Origin: Collybia mongolica
Taxonomy: Eukaryota > Basidiomycota > Agaricomycetes > Agaricales > Clitocybaceae
Length of the DNA stretch: 64,000 bases
Assembly (NCBI GenBank): GCA_013420905.1
Contig: JAAXNY010000006.1
Location: forward strand, 3,782,001 to 3,846,000
Direction: 5' to 3'
Both the position numbers and the translations under genes were made by a program. A model generated the notes under the pieces. That model saw only the letters and a list, made by a program, of their open reading frames with translations. It did not search any database and had not been told where the DNA came from. Below, piece by piece: positions 34,882-46,621 of this stretch. Positions within the stretch are counted from its first letter, which is position 1; each line of letters opens with the position of its first letter.

Positions 34882-37800
34882 TTAATCGTCGCCGAACATA
34901 ATCTTCAAGTTCTGGATACTTTCGGGATCAGCTCCTTCACCTTGAGTACCACTCCCTCGGAAGGCTTCTTTAACGATAGCGGTCTTTCGTTTTTGGATCT
35001 GGAGGATACGTGTTTCGATGGTGTGTGCAACCTGACACCAAAAAATGTCAATCTTTATCATCAATCTCCCCATAAAAACCTACGATGAAGTGCTTCACAT
35101 ATACCGTCTTCTCCTGTCCAATCCTATGAACACGGTCGATAGCTGATTCGAAATAGACGATCAGTCTTCTTAGGGGTTAATGTATGGTAGTTCTACCTTG
35201 GTTTTCGGTTGCGGCATTCCACCAACAGTCCATCTAAGATATGTTTAGATGCATATTTAGCAGGATGTGCACAAAGATTAGAACTAACCATGAAGACGTG
35301 GTTTGCCGTTGTTAGCTATGAATTAATGTGAGTTAATGTTCAGAGTGCGTAAAGGGACCGACATTTAATCCGACACCACCCGCTTTCAAACTAACAATCA
35401 GGACTTTAGGTTTTCTTGTCGGAGACCTGAACTCGGTGACGGCGGCATTTTTCTTTTTAATATCCATAGAACCATCGAATCGGTATTGCTCAAAGTGTTC
35501 CCGCTCGAGGGCGATCTGGATGAGGTCCAGAAAACTTGTGAACTGTGAAAACACTACGGCACGAAAACAAGGGTCTTGGTCCCGAAGCCTCCCTAAACAA
35601 AACGTATTTCGACCTTCAAGAAATGAAATTGGCGATACCACTCACGTAGATCGCGCACCAGAGCCTCAAGTTTGGTGGAAGAATGGAAATCGTTCCGCCT
35701 TAGAGTGACTTCAGGCTGTAGGTCCTGAGAGTCAGGAGACCCTTTTCTTCCCCGCACGACTTCTAACAAATCGCCTGGCTATAGGAGCAGAATTAAAGGG
35801 TGATTGTATTAAACTATTTGAACTGACCTTAACGGGTCCACACGAACAGGTTGGACATCTCGGTTGTTCCCCCCGTTCTTCACATGAGGAAAGATGAGCA
35901 AGTATACAATCTTTGCAGCTGACAAGAGATGTTAGGTCACTCCTGTGAATATAATAGCCTTTTACCATTGATGCATGCACTCTGGGATGATCGTTGGGAC
36001 CTCCATCATATCCAAACAAATCGGGCATTCAGAGATTTCGGCATCCGCCAAATTGGCCAGGACGTCTTCCGCAAACGCGTTCTTATTTGCATCCTGGGTA
36101 TTATCTGCAACAAATTGTCGTAATACGTCATTGACGGTAACGACTCCATCGCCTTTGGGTGATAGAGTCCGCTCGTTATCTGGTGTAAGAACTAAGCTGG
36201 GGTGTAGGACGGCCCGCCTCAGCCTATATTTCATTTAGAAACATGGTACCAGAAGGCGTTCGAATGAATTACCTCATGAGCATAGCAAGAATGTGAGTGT
36301 AATTCCTGCTAACCAAACCCTTTGCATTTAGCTTTTCGAAATCTCGTTTTGCGGAAATGTAGATCGAGTCATAGATTTTGCGTTCAAGGGGCGAGAATTC
36401 TAATTCTTCAACGGCAACCTGACCAAATAAACATGATTACGAGCTTTCATTGATACTGAAACTGCTGTACCTCTTTAGATGGCAGTTCAACGATCTTGTT
36501 TCCGTCCATGTCCAACATGTTTTTTTCTCGTCGCAGTAGGACGCTCTCTAGAATCACCTGAACTATCTCAATAGCCTTTGGATCACGCGCCAAGAACGGT
36601 AGAGTAATGAATCTATATAACATTCAGCGAAGTTCGGATACAGAAATAAGGAGATTCATACGAGCGAAAGAATGCAAAGTCTGACCAAGGCTTAAAGTTG
36701 AGGAATTTCCTGGAAGAAAAGTTAATGACAAGCATACACTCTAATCAAGATATTACAAGAGTGAATAGAGGTCCTCGAGCTTGTTAACAATGGGGGTTCC
36801 TAAGGGGTTATGAATGTTGGTAACCCTTTATGATAATATTCAATTGCCAAACAAACCTGTCACTGCCCAGCGCCTTCGAGCTCGGAGGGCATAGACAGCT
36901 TTTGCAGTTTTACTGGTCCGGGATTTGCAGGAGTGGGCTTCATCTAGAACAACCCGAAGCCATTCAACTAGATGGTCCCGTAAGTAACAATACACCTAAC
37001 ACTCTAACTTCACACTTACTTTCGAAGACGGCTGAGTTCGTGCTCACTGATTTTTCCCACTTTGCGTGTTCGGAGGCTAGGACCCCATATGAAGTTATAA
37101 AAACTTTGATGCTATTATCATCCTCATCATTGTCTTCGATTGCAGCATCGAGGTCGAGTCTGTTTTGACCATGCCACACAAGAACATTGATAGCTCCGGG
37201 TTTACTCGATCGCCGTATCTCTTCGGACCACTGTGATAACAAGGACGTTGGCGCAACAATAAGCGTTGCAGAAGGAGGTCGCGCGGCTTTGCGTCGCATA
37301 TTGGGGCGAAAAGCATTGCCCAATTTCAGCTGCCGTGACTTCGATGGTGGTCCGGAAGATTCGGCCTCAAGGTCGGATGGGTATGCCGGGCTGGTTTGGA
37401 TCAGTGCCGACAACATAATGGTTTTCCCCATGCCCACTGAATTCGGTGACAGTTAGCTGATAGACATCGGTTATGAGACGTGTTAAACGTACTTTCTATT
37501 AATTTCAAAAGGGTAATGACACCGTTAGAAGACACCACCAAAAGATCCTACGATGACGTTACCATCACTAGAATATCAAATTCAGACAAAACCAAAGGCG
37601 ATTAGTGTTTGAACATACGCAAGTATTCCACCTCTGCATGGCCTCTGTGCTTTGGGAAACTCCAGGCTCATTTCCCCGGAATAAGGATTCATGTAAAATG
37701 GTTTCTCGTCCGCTGTCAGATCGATAAGCTCTTCATCGAGAGAAGGCTTTTCGGGGAAAACATATCTAATGCAGACACATGTCAGGCAAAGCCATCGAAA

Positions 37801-39403
37801 GCATCTGACCTGACTGACTGGCTCCATAACGGGTGCATTGAAGTCGACTCCCGCGCATCCATCTTCTCGGATTCCAGTGAGTGCATCCACCTAGTGATTG
37901 TCATCAGGTATAGTTCGGAGGAGAAACAGACGTGCTGACAACAGGGCCTGTTTTTGATAACTACGTAATGTTAATGCAAATGTATTGGCTGGCTCCATCA
38001 CACCCATCGTACGATCGTTATGTTGGGCGCTATAAGTTTAATCAAGCAATGTCCAAATTCGAATATGGGGTAATTGGGGCGCTACCGCTTGTATATTGCG
38101 CCAATATCGTTCTCTGTAAGGTCCTCTGTGTCATCCACTTCGATCTCCTCCCCATCTCCGACAATTTCGGTCACTTTTTTTATATTTCGTGTTGCAAGGC
38201 GCATGAGGGCTTTCTCGTGAAGTCTTTCTTCAGCTCGTCGGCCTCCGATATTGGCCCCAGCTTGTGGCTTCAGTCCAATGACATCAAACAACTTCAAAAC
38301 GGATTCCTTTCGCTCTCGAAGAGTCCTGAGGACCACATTGTGAAAACAGATAGTAAATAACACAATTGTATGACATACTGTTCGTCCAAGGTTTCGAGCC
38401 CCTCATTGAACATTATGTTTGGTGGTTCCTCCGAGCGAGAGATAGCGGGAGGCTTGAAGGCAGAGGGAAGTATATAAACGTGCAGCGTGACGAATAGACT
38501 TGCCCCGGTCGTAAGTTTATCAGGACAGTCAGTCATTACGCCGCGAAATTCAACAATACCTATGATAAAATGAATGCGTAATATATGTTGAGTGTACCGA
38601 AGAACTGACCCAGATCAAGAAGCTTTGATATCCACCATGATACCTCTGTCGGCAGGCGTCCAAACTCTTGAAACAAGAGTTAGTATCTCAAGCGCGGTAA
38701 TGTATGTAATTGAATCACCGAATCCCCGACTATTGAGCAGGCGCACAATATTGTCATTCTTCTTTTTCTTTGAGGGTTTCGCTGGCTGGACTTTCAACAT
38801 GGTCGTCAAGGACATCTGTTTTTTATTATCCCCCTTCTTCTTTCCCAGTGGCTTACTGGGTCCCGTGCTATTTTGATTTTGTTCCTCGCGTAGTATTTGT
38901 ATCGGTTCGTTAGGCTTCACGTAACCTTTCCCGGAAACATTGCTCCAAGCGTTAGGGACCATTACTTCACCAAGATACGTGGGTGGAAAAGCTACTGAGG
39001 GTTCATGCGCCACAGACAGCCGCCGTTTCTTAGTGGGAGGAGGGAGGGCAGGTTTGATGGGTTCATTCATTAGGAACGGAGCTTCGTCTCCGTGTATAAC
39101 ATTGGTACTTGAGGCATGACGAGACCTTGGAGGGTCAAGAAATTGAATATCAACGTCGCTGTCTGAGTCGTCCTGCTGTGGCACGAGCCTCTTCTTTGAC
39201 ACGGGTGGAATCGGCGGAACATCGTCAAGTGGAACATCGTCTTCATCACTGTCTGGTAAAAACAAGCTGCTTCGCGGAGAAGAGGCTTCACTGAAGGTGG
39301 CGGCTATTTCATGCTCTTCCATCACAACATCTGTCTCTTCATCGTCGGATCCAGCAAAGAATAGACCACTAGGAGGACGCTCAGAGATGTCTGTGTCGGC
39401 CAT
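34882..39403 (-). CDS. RAD5: RAD5 DNA repair ATPase with RING finger
   Basis: Multi-exon gene. The N-terminus is acidic and disordered ([18 protein letters not shown]). A HIRAN-like region follows: [20 protein letters not shown] and later [10 protein letters not shown]. The SNF2 helicase has Walker A in [15 protein letters not shown], motif Ia in [18 protein letters not shown], the DEAH box in [19 protein letters not shown] and [12 protein letters not shown]3HC4 RING finger interrupts the helicase ([36 protein letters not shown]), the hallmark of Rad5/HLTF. The second lobe has [30 protein letters not shown] and [13 protein letters not shown]; the end has [20 protein letters not shown]. Rad5 builds Lys63 polyubiquitin on PCNA with Ubc13-Mms2 and remodels stalled replication forks. 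All signature motifs seen are intact. The gene is divergent from CCT7 over 162 bp. Confidence 0.93.
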
Positions 39404-39565
39404 TGTGAAGAGATAAGAAAGGGAGTTGTCTGCAGGGACGCGTTTCGTAACGCCTCATTTTCGGTTCAGACGCGTCAAACGCGTTGAACAAACAAAAGCA
39501 AACTCGGCCCAAGTTATTGGCAAGCTCAGTACAACACCCAAATCTCCATCGTGCTACCATCCAAA
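39404..39565. promoter_or_regulatory. Bidirectional RAD5/CCT7 promoter with three ACGCGT sites
   Basis: The 162 bp between the RAD5 and CCT7 start codons contain ACGCGT at 39438-39443, 39470-39475 and 39479-39484. ACGCGT is the MluI cell-cycle box bound by MBF (Mbp1-Swi6) in yeasts, which drives G1/S expression of DNA synthesis and repair genes. The site is palindromic, so orientation gives no hint which gene is controlled; RAD5 is the likely target by function. Confidence 0.5.
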
Positions 39566-41509
39566 ATGCAACGCGGTCTACCGATGGTATGAATTCCGCT
39601 CATATCTCTAGATCTATTTTGATGTCAGTTTAATAGCAACCTACTGTTGTTCTTCTTCGGGAGGGTACAGATACATCCCAAGGGAACCCTCAACTTCTTT
39701 CCAATATTTCCGCATGCCTTGCCATCTCGGAGACGCTTTCTAGTACCCTTGGCCCGCGAGGGATGGACAAGTTGATTGTATCTGATAGGGGAGAAGCTCA
39801 GATTACGAACGATGGCGCAACAATATTGAAGCTATTAGACATTGTCCATCCTGCTGCACGCACACTCGTAGATATCGCGAGGGCTCAGGATGCAGAAGTT
39901 GGTGACGGAACCACAAGCGTTGTACTCCTCGCAGCACAGCTCTTGAAGGAAGTTCGAGGTTATATTGAAGAAGGTGTTAGCCCCCACATCATCATGAAGG
40001 GTTTCCGTCAGGCATCGCAGTTGGTATGGAAACTTTTTTTTTTACCCTCGATCTGAATGCCAAGTCCCTGATACTTTCAGGCTATCGACCGAATAAAAGA
40101 ACTTCAGGTGACGATTGACAAACGCGATCCAGAGTGCGTTTGGAATTCTACCCGTAATCTTATCAACTAACATAACTTCTTAGACGTTTCCGGTCTCTGC
40201 TTCTGAAATGCGCCTCGACTTCCATGTCTTCAAAATTAATCCATTCAGAAAAACCATTCTTCTCAAATATGGTTGTTGATGCTGTCCAAAGCCTCGACCA
40301 GGAAGATTTGGACGAGTCCCTTATCGGGGTAAAGAAGATCGCCGGAGGAGGAATGCAAGATTCTCTCCTGATCAAGGGCGTTGCTTTTAAGAAAACCTTT
40401 ACCTACGCCGGCGCCGAGCAACAGCCCAAGCTTTTCCATGATCCTCTTATCCTCTGTTTAAATGTGGAATTGGAGCTGAAAGCAGAAAAGGACAATGCCG
40501 AGGTCCGGGTGGAAGCGGTTTCCGATTACCAGGCTATCGTAGATGCTGAATGGGAAATCATCTACCGAAAACTCGAAGCCATCGAGAAAACAGGCGCTAA
40601 GGTCGTCCTTAGTAAACTCCCCATCGGCGATCTGGCAACACAATGGTTTGCCGATCGAGACATCTTCTGTGCAGGTCGCGTGGCCGCCGGCGATCTTCGC
40701 AGAGTTGTTCAGGCGGTTGGTGGCGCCATTCAATCAACGTGTTCAGATATCGCTCGAGAGCATCTTGGCACCTGTGGCCTATTCGAAGAAAAACAAATTG
40801 GCGGTGAACGGTACAACATTTTTGAGGGTTGTCCGAAAGCCAAAACTTGTACTCTACTTCTTCGAGGTGGAGCTGAACAGTTCATTGAGGAGGTAGAGCG
40901 CAGTCTTCATGACGCCATCATGGTTGTAAAACGAGCTGTTAGGAACGGGGAAGTCGTGGCAGGAGGGGGAGCCATCGAGGTGTGTGCCAGCCTACTCGCA
41001 CTTTGGCCTACATTTCACCGTCATCCCCTAGATGGAGTTGTCAGCGTACATTCGAAAGCATGCCCTGTCTATCCCAGGCAAGCTCCAACTTATCATGACG
41101 GCATTCGCGAAGGCGCTCGAAATTATCCCCCGCCAGATCTGTGACAACGCTGGCCTTGATTCAACTGATATTTTGAACAAACTTCGGATGAAACATGCAA
41201 ACGGGGAGACTTGGTTTGGTATAGATGTTGACGGGGCATCGGGTGTCCGCGACAACATGGATGCATTTGTGTGGGAGCCAAGCCTGGTAAAAACCAACGC
41301 GATTAGCAGTGCAGCAGAGGCTGCTTGTTTGATCTTGAGCGTCGATGAGACAGTTAGGAACCCACAGAGCGAAGCGGTGAGCACGATATGCCAAAACTAT
41401 TGTTCTATTCGTGAACTCACCTGTCCCCTTCTACCAGCAAAACACTGGCCCGAAAGCGCCTCCTGGCACGGCCCAACGAGCCTTGAGGGGCCGAGGCCGT
41501 GGTCGTTAA
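39566..41509 (+). CDS. CCT7: CCT7, eta subunit of the TCP-1 chaperonin
   Basis: The first coding exon is 21 nt (39566-39586, MQRGLPM), then a 50-nt intron, then [20 protein letters not shown] at 39637. The ATPase features follow: [35 protein letters not shown] and [20 protein letters not shown] (the GDGTT nucleotide-binding loop). The eta-specific stretches are [112 protein letters not shown] and [20 protein letters not shown]; the last is formed across an intron. The end is basic and Gly-rich ([10 protein letters not shown], stop 41507-41509) as in other CCT7 proteins. Part of the eight-subunit cytosolic chaperonin that folds actin, tubulin and WD40 proteins. Confidence 0.95.
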
Positions 41510-41946
41510 ACCGAGATTCTGGGAGTACCAACCCTATTTCAGAGTAATTCATGACACAAGAGCAATATAATTCAAATCTTTGACCAATAGATCACATGTC
41601 ATTCTCTCAAGGTTGCTAGCTCAAGCAATGATCCGCGCACCAACCCTCTTTAAGAAAAGAGGCTCTACCTCTAAACGTAGGTCGTGTTATTACGCCATCG
41701 TGGCCCCCCACGACGTGAGGCTTGAAAAGCGTTCTGTATGTTGTCTTCCCCATTTCTCTACATTCACACTCCGGTACACGGTTCAAATGTTCCAATTGTT
41801 TGTCAGTTGCAGAATTGCCCAAATGTATGGTTGCCTTCCATCAAGCCGCATGGCGTACGATGAGTCCCCGAGATGATTGCATAAATCTATCTATTGACAA
41901 AAACTTAATGTATATATATAGAGTATTAGATAAAAGTCCGAAGGGA
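41510..41946. other. Intergenic region between CCT7 and mS35
   Basis: 437 bp between two convergent genes. A/T-rich towards 41900 (TATATATATAG), which could serve 3' end formation. No gene supported. Confidence 0.45.
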
Positions 41947-43566
41947 TTAGGTGCATCTTGATGTTTGTCGTCTGTCTGAGGTATTAGCCTTCTTTTCAAT
42001 AGCCTTCTTAGCTTTGAACTTGGCTCGACGTTCAGCCTCAGCCATCCTCCGGAGACGTTCATCAGCCTGAATGAATTTGCCACCAACATCAACGAACTTC
42101 AGGGCCGGCCGACCTGGCTTCGTTGTGATTTGGACCTTCGATTTAGGTGACCTGACTATTGCCTTGTCTCTGATACGAGGCATAAGTTTCTCATTCGACT
42201 TAGAATCCTCGGCTATCTGAGCAAAGCGTTTTGCGGTAACTTTGGCATGTTCAAGAGATGCAGGAACAATTGGTTCCTGCCGAAGTGGTTCAGTCATCAA
42301 ATCAATTTTAGGATAGGGATACCAAGCATACCCTACCATCCTCTGGGACGGACTCCCAATAAAGTCGTTGATATCTTTGTCGGGAAGCATCACGCCGTTC
42401 TTCTTGCTCAAGTGTATCCGCTTCATGGGCATCATGTCTCCCACCAGCATGGGACTGGGACTGTTTAAAGGGTTCTACACCAAGAATTTTTTCCATCCCG
42501 TCACGGAAGCCTGTTTGCAAAGTTCTTCCCTTGAAAGAATGAATGATTAGCTGTTCTATTATATACTGGATATTGGAAACGGTAGGCAAGTGGAGACGGT
42601 TCAGATGGGGTTGTAACGAGTTTTAACCAGGGTCCGAGTGATGTAAGGCACTCGGGTGGTCTTTCGTTTCGCGAATGAAGATAATGGTCTCATCAAAAGT
42701 AACGATGTAGAAAAATGAAAGAAAAAGTACTGACTTCCTGTGTAGAGTTGTGAGTGTCGAATGATAGGGTCAGATCGAAGATCTTCATAGAAACGATTAG
42801 CTGTTTACCTAAAGACGAAAAGAAAGTCAGTAAAATATAAAAACAACAAAATATATTCGCAAGGTATTCAGTTATCCATCTAATGGATAATGTATTAAGT
42901 TGTAACCATGATTGTGTCTTAAAGACTAATCGGTTGAAATCATCGTCCACAACGTCTGGCGTTGACGTTCATGAAGGAGTATAGAGTGACTAACCTTCAC
43001 CCATGCTTGCTCCATGCCCTTGAGCCGTAGTATAGCATCGATGCGTTTCAGACTTAGATGGTATCGTTGAGATAATGCTCGGACATTATTGCCCTTCGGG
43101 TCCCTCATAAACTCATCATAGATCACCGTTCTGAGACCCTCAGACACGGGAGGCGGGGGTTTGAAGGATGGATTCATGGGAAATGGCTAAAGTAGGGTAG
43201 TGAGTGTCAGTGGCTTAAGTGAGCGGCGCCGGACGAAGTAAAGACGAACTCAACTACTTGTCCACCGAGCCATTTACGTGGCCCATCAGCGTACTTGAAC
43301 TGGAAACCTATCATATCCATGAAGTCATTGTATGTCTCGGGGTCCGCTGTAGCTTCAGTATCAATTGAAGATTGCTCAAGTTCTTGATGTTCGCCCTCCT
43401 GCTTAGTGAGGGCTTCTTCAAGTACAACTTCTGCATCAGTAGGAGGCTCGGGACCAAGCGATGAGCGCCGCTGAGAGGTAGATGAGAAGCTAAGGCCAGG
43501 TTGGACACGAGACGGACGTGGACATGGCCGCAAACATCTCGATGCAAGGCGAAGGTGGGAGAACAT
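41947..43566 (-). CDS. Mitochondrial ribosomal protein mS35 (Rsm24-like)
   Basis: The ATG at 43566 gives a mitochondrial presequence (MFSHLRLASRCLRPCPRPSR), then an acidic linker and ETYNDFMDMIGFQFKYADGP. Exon 2 (about 43185-42995) reads PFPMNPSFKPPPPVSEGLRT, VIYDEFMRDPKGNNVRALSQ and RYHLSLKRIDAILRLKGMEQ. Exon 3, from 42529, has GRTLQTGFRDGMEKILGVEP, HDAHEADTLEQEE and RQRYQRLYWESVPEDGR. A further 55-nt intron leads to EPIVPASLEHAKVTAKRFAQ and a Lys/Arg-rich end. This order matches the fungal mitochondrial small-subunit protein of the PF12298 family. The intron between exons 2 and 3 (42994-42530) is 465 nt, about nine times longer than usual here. A frame that reads through the last intron (42450-41947) is misleading. 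Confidence 0.82.
42530..42994 (-). other. Unusually long intron (465 nt) in the mS35 gene
   Basis: Donor GTTAGT at 42994, acceptor TTCAAG ending at 42530, phase 0; the join gives AWVKGRTLQTGF. Inside, a second acceptor-like site occurs at about 42808, and the sequence ACAGCTAATC appears twice, each time just before an AG. A TGATGA at 42695-42690 and a CTGA at 42604-42601 are 95 nt apart, the spacing of a C/D-box snoRNA, but I see no clear terminal stem. Confidence 0.5.
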
Positions 43567-43735
43567 TGAAAAGCAACCAGCAAAATTTTTGAGAGAATTT
43601 CTGTGATAGATCACATGACCATGAGAGGCCTTTAAGCTTTAAGGCCGGTCAGGTACGAATTTTTGGAATCAGCTAAGCCGGAGTACGCCACTACCACCTA
43701 AAAACATTCGTTGATACATCGAATTCACAGTTGAC

Positions 43736-45203
43736 ATGGCTCTGTTACCATCAGACCTTTTCGAGATTTTACGTGGTTTCTGCAGCCTTGTTCCTCCAAA
43801 CTCCCTCGTTTTTCCAACTCATCTGTCACCGTCGATCATCCATGACTTCTTTTTAGAATCGATCATATCAAGCTCTCACTTCAAAACATTCCCCCCATCT
43901 GCCCAATATCAGAGAACGTTCTGGAAGTGGACAATCACACATCTAGAAACACTCGGCAGTGATGAGGCAAGTGTCTCTACCAGTTCATGAAATTTTAAAT
44001 GTCGTAAAAGCAATCTAGTAGGATTTTGAGATAGATCCACGCATCTATGACCACTATATTTCCCTGATGCCTCCTTCTGGGCTGTATGTTCATTTAAGCT
44101 CATAACGGTCGCTCTTTTAAGTTGTGACGCAGTGCTTTGGGCCCAGCTAAAGCCGACTCGCGAAACCAGACGTGTCCCCAGGGACTCCCACTTCAGGCTC
44201 CTCCAAGCCAGTCCTACGTAACTCATCTCTGGAGGGCCTTTCCAAAAGGACCTGAATCCCGCGTACCAACTGGAACCGTTGATCTCACAGAATTTGAAAC
44301 TGTCACGCTCCTGGAATCCCGAACAACGATCGAAAGTGGAACGACGGGCTTACGAACGTGGCTCGCCAGTTTCGTGTTATCCCAGTACTTAATCAACCAG
44401 CCAGGTATTTCGATCCCAATCATTTGTGCTTGCCACTTGACGCGGAGCGAGCAGATTTGGTAAGAAACAAACGTGTCCTTGAGCTGGGCTCGGGGATCGG
44501 TTTCTTAGGAATCATCGTTGCAAGCTTACAGCAGAATGCAATTCTCAACAATGCACCTAGGTCAAGCCTTTGTATGTCCGACATCAACGAGGACGTCCTC
44601 AAACGGTGTAGGGAAAATGTTCAGTTGTCTTGTAGTGAGTCAGTAACTAATAAACGAGGTCGCTGTTTGATTTTTGGCTGGTCAGACAAATCTTCATCGA
44701 GCTGTGACATATCATATCAAATAATCGATTGGTCATCTGCGTTGGACCCAGAACTATCGCCATCGTTATATCAACTCTTCCAAGCCGAAATCAACGCGGA
44801 TTTGGTTCTCGGTGCAGATCTTGTACGTTCATGTCAGCCATTCCAGGATGTCATTTCATAACGAGACAACTAAAAGGTTTTTGACCCGTTCTTGATACCA
44901 GCACTGGTTGCTACAATCAAATTATGTCTACAACCAAGACAGACTTCTTTAATCTCTAAAACTGCTCTTATCGGCGTGACAGTTAGGAATACAAATACTC
45001 TTGCAACCTTTCTGAGCCTCGCGCAAGGTGTGCTTTTTGTGAAATTCTGACTTACTGCGCCTAACTGAAAAATTTTAGAGGAACATCTCAGAGTCGAAGA
45101 ACTCCTGGGAACAAGTCAAACTTCCTTTCTGGAGACGATAGAAAACAATAGCCACAAGAACGTCAAACTTTTCAGATTTTCGCTGCAGAATGTCAGTTTG
45201 TAA
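43736..45203 (+). CDS. FAM86/EEF2KMT-like lysine methyltransferase
   Basis: Six exons or so. The N-terminus (MALLPSDLFEILRGFCSLVP) is the FAM86-type helical domain. A GC-AG intron joins ETLGSDE to DFEIDPRIYDHYISLMPPSG. The middle has QSYVTHLWRAFPKG and VTLLESRTTIESGTTGLRTW, with the acidic-ESRTTIE stretch usual in this group. The methyltransferase fold shows motif I, RVLELGSGIGFLGIIVA, then CMSDINEDVLKRCRENVQLS (motif II) and ADLVLGADLVFDP (motif IV), ending TSFLETIENNSHKNVKLFRF and a stop at 45201-45203. FAM86A and yeast Efm3 trimethylate a lysine of elongation factor 2 next to diphthamide; this role is inferred. Confidence 0.85.
43967..44021 (+). other. GC-AG intron in the EEF2KMT-like gene
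   Basis: The exon ends GATGAG and the intron begins GCAAGT, the classic form of a GC donor, and ends CTAGTAG after 55 nt. The join is phase 0 and restores the family sequence before DPRIYDHY. No in-frame GT alternative is close. Confidence 0.75.
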
Positions 45204-45312
45204 TAAGTATAGGCTCTACCGCCAGGTGTAAGACATCAATCTAATCCGAGTCCTGTGTATCCTTGAAATTGTCAAAACTATCCAGTGGGATATAAATAAA
45301 CAAAGTTGCGAA

Positions 45313-46621
45313 TCAGCTCTCCGTCTTTATACTACCGCAAAACTGGCACGACCAGCGCTCGCGGGGCATTCCCATTTCCCCGCAAGTCAAGCATGTCCAT
45401 CCTTCAATGCCCCCGGACGGTCGTTCCGTAAAGCATGCATCACAGCACAAGGCCAGGGGTCCGTTTAAGAGGGTACATGCTAGACACGACCATTCGGACT
45501 GCACCTTCGCAGCAGATGATTTGACCTTTGCTGAGCTTGAAGGTTCAGCCGTAGTCTGTGCAGCCTTTCGAGCCAGGGATGACGATTTGTGATCGATCAC
45601 ATTTAAAGCAAGCCCACCCTTCGATTGCGGAACAAACTGCTTCGATGGACCTTGTGATCGCGTTGGCGCTTTGATAACAAAAGAATCCGAGTCCGAGTCA
45701 TCCATGGTTAGATCGATGACCTTATCCTCTACACTCTCTTTTGCTGCTTTCTCCGCTTCCTTGATGGCCAACGTGCCAGAGCCACATGCCTTTTCATCAC
45801 GGGCCCTGCGCTCTGCGGCCTACAGTGGATCTCGTGAGCCTCAACTGGAAGAGCCTTGATCACGATACTTACCTGTGCTGCTAGCTCTCTCGGACTCATA
45901 TTTTGGGTGTTTATTGTCCTGCCACCCAGCCGGCCACCACTGCCCAACACCCGTGTAGTCTGCTTCCGCTTTTCGGCAGCCTCTAGAGCTTTCAAACGTG
46001 CCAGATATGGAGGGAGATCATGAGCAATGTTGGTGCCCAGTCGTTGTCCCTTGGAGAAGAAACCTTCTCCCGCATATCCTGACCGCTGTAATGCATCATA
46101 TTCATCCTGCAGCCCGGAAAGAAATTTGTAGAACTTTTCATCGTGTGGACCATGTACATTATGAGCAAGCTGCAAGGAACCATTGTGAGTGGATCAGTGA
46201 ATGAGAAAGCAATTGACCAGAAATGTGTCCCCTTGCCTCATGGAGCATGGTTTGAACAATATCTGCCTCATCATAAAATGTGTCAGGAGCATGTGCTGGG
46301 CGTAGTCGCAATAGTATTTTCTGGCCACCGTTCACATCTAACATGGGGCCCGGTCAAAAAGACATCATAACGGAGAAATTTAGAACATACTCAATCCTGG
46401 AAATGGCGTAGTGACGTGAAAGCAACAAGAATGGGAAAACACATCATACCAATGAGGTTGGGGCTTTCAGGGAAGAATTCTGCGAGGACTGGAAGAATCC
46501 AATCATGTTTCCGCATGATCGGTTTGACCAGTGATGCAACTCGCTGTAACATGGGGAGAGCGCGATCTGCCTTTGGTCGATCTTTCAAGTGAGTAAATGA
46601 TTGAACGAAAGTTTCGGGCAT
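45313..46621 (-). CDS. WSS1: WSS1/SPRTN-like DNA-protein crosslink metalloprotease (WLM domain)
   Basis: The ATG at 46621 starts MPETFVQSFTHLKDRPKADR. Then come HDWILPVLAEFFPESPNLIG, VNGGQKILLRLRPAHAPDTF and YDEADIVQTMLHE; after an intron follows LAHNVHGPHDEKFYKFL. Together they give the zinc site HELAHNVHGPHDEKF (HExxHxxxxxH), complete. Further on are SGYAGEGFFSKGQRLG, SMPREL-like NMSPRELAAQ, and a SUMO-binding type motif VIDLTMDD flanked by acid residues. Two zinc fingers of RanBP2 type close the protein: WSCLACTLLNGPLALCCDAC and WTCLTCGEMGMPRERWSCQF with C-x2-C pairs. Wss1 clears proteins crosslinked to DNA and binds SUMO and Cdc48. The intron that interrupts the HExxH motif is of the GC-AG class. 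The gene is convergent with the methyltransferase gene. Confidence 0.93.
46170..46236 (-). other. GC-AG intron splitting the WSS1 HExxH motif
   Basis: The exon ends ATGCTCCATGAG (MLHE) and the 67-nt intron begins GCAAGG and ends TTGCAG. The next exon starts CTTGCTCAT (LAH). The catalytic sequence HELAH exists only if this GC donor is used, which makes the call firm. Confidence 0.85.

Noticed and set aside
41947..42450. Separate 167-aa gene starting MLVGDMMPMKR
   Set aside because: Its first 50 residues come from another frame of the exon with HDAHEADTLEQEE and from an intron. The remainder is the C-terminus of mS35.
42693..42950. 85-codon - frame within the mS35 intron
   Set aside because: It does not join in phase to the flanking exons in a way that keeps the family sequence; direct joining of WVK to GRTLQTGF gives the expected protein.
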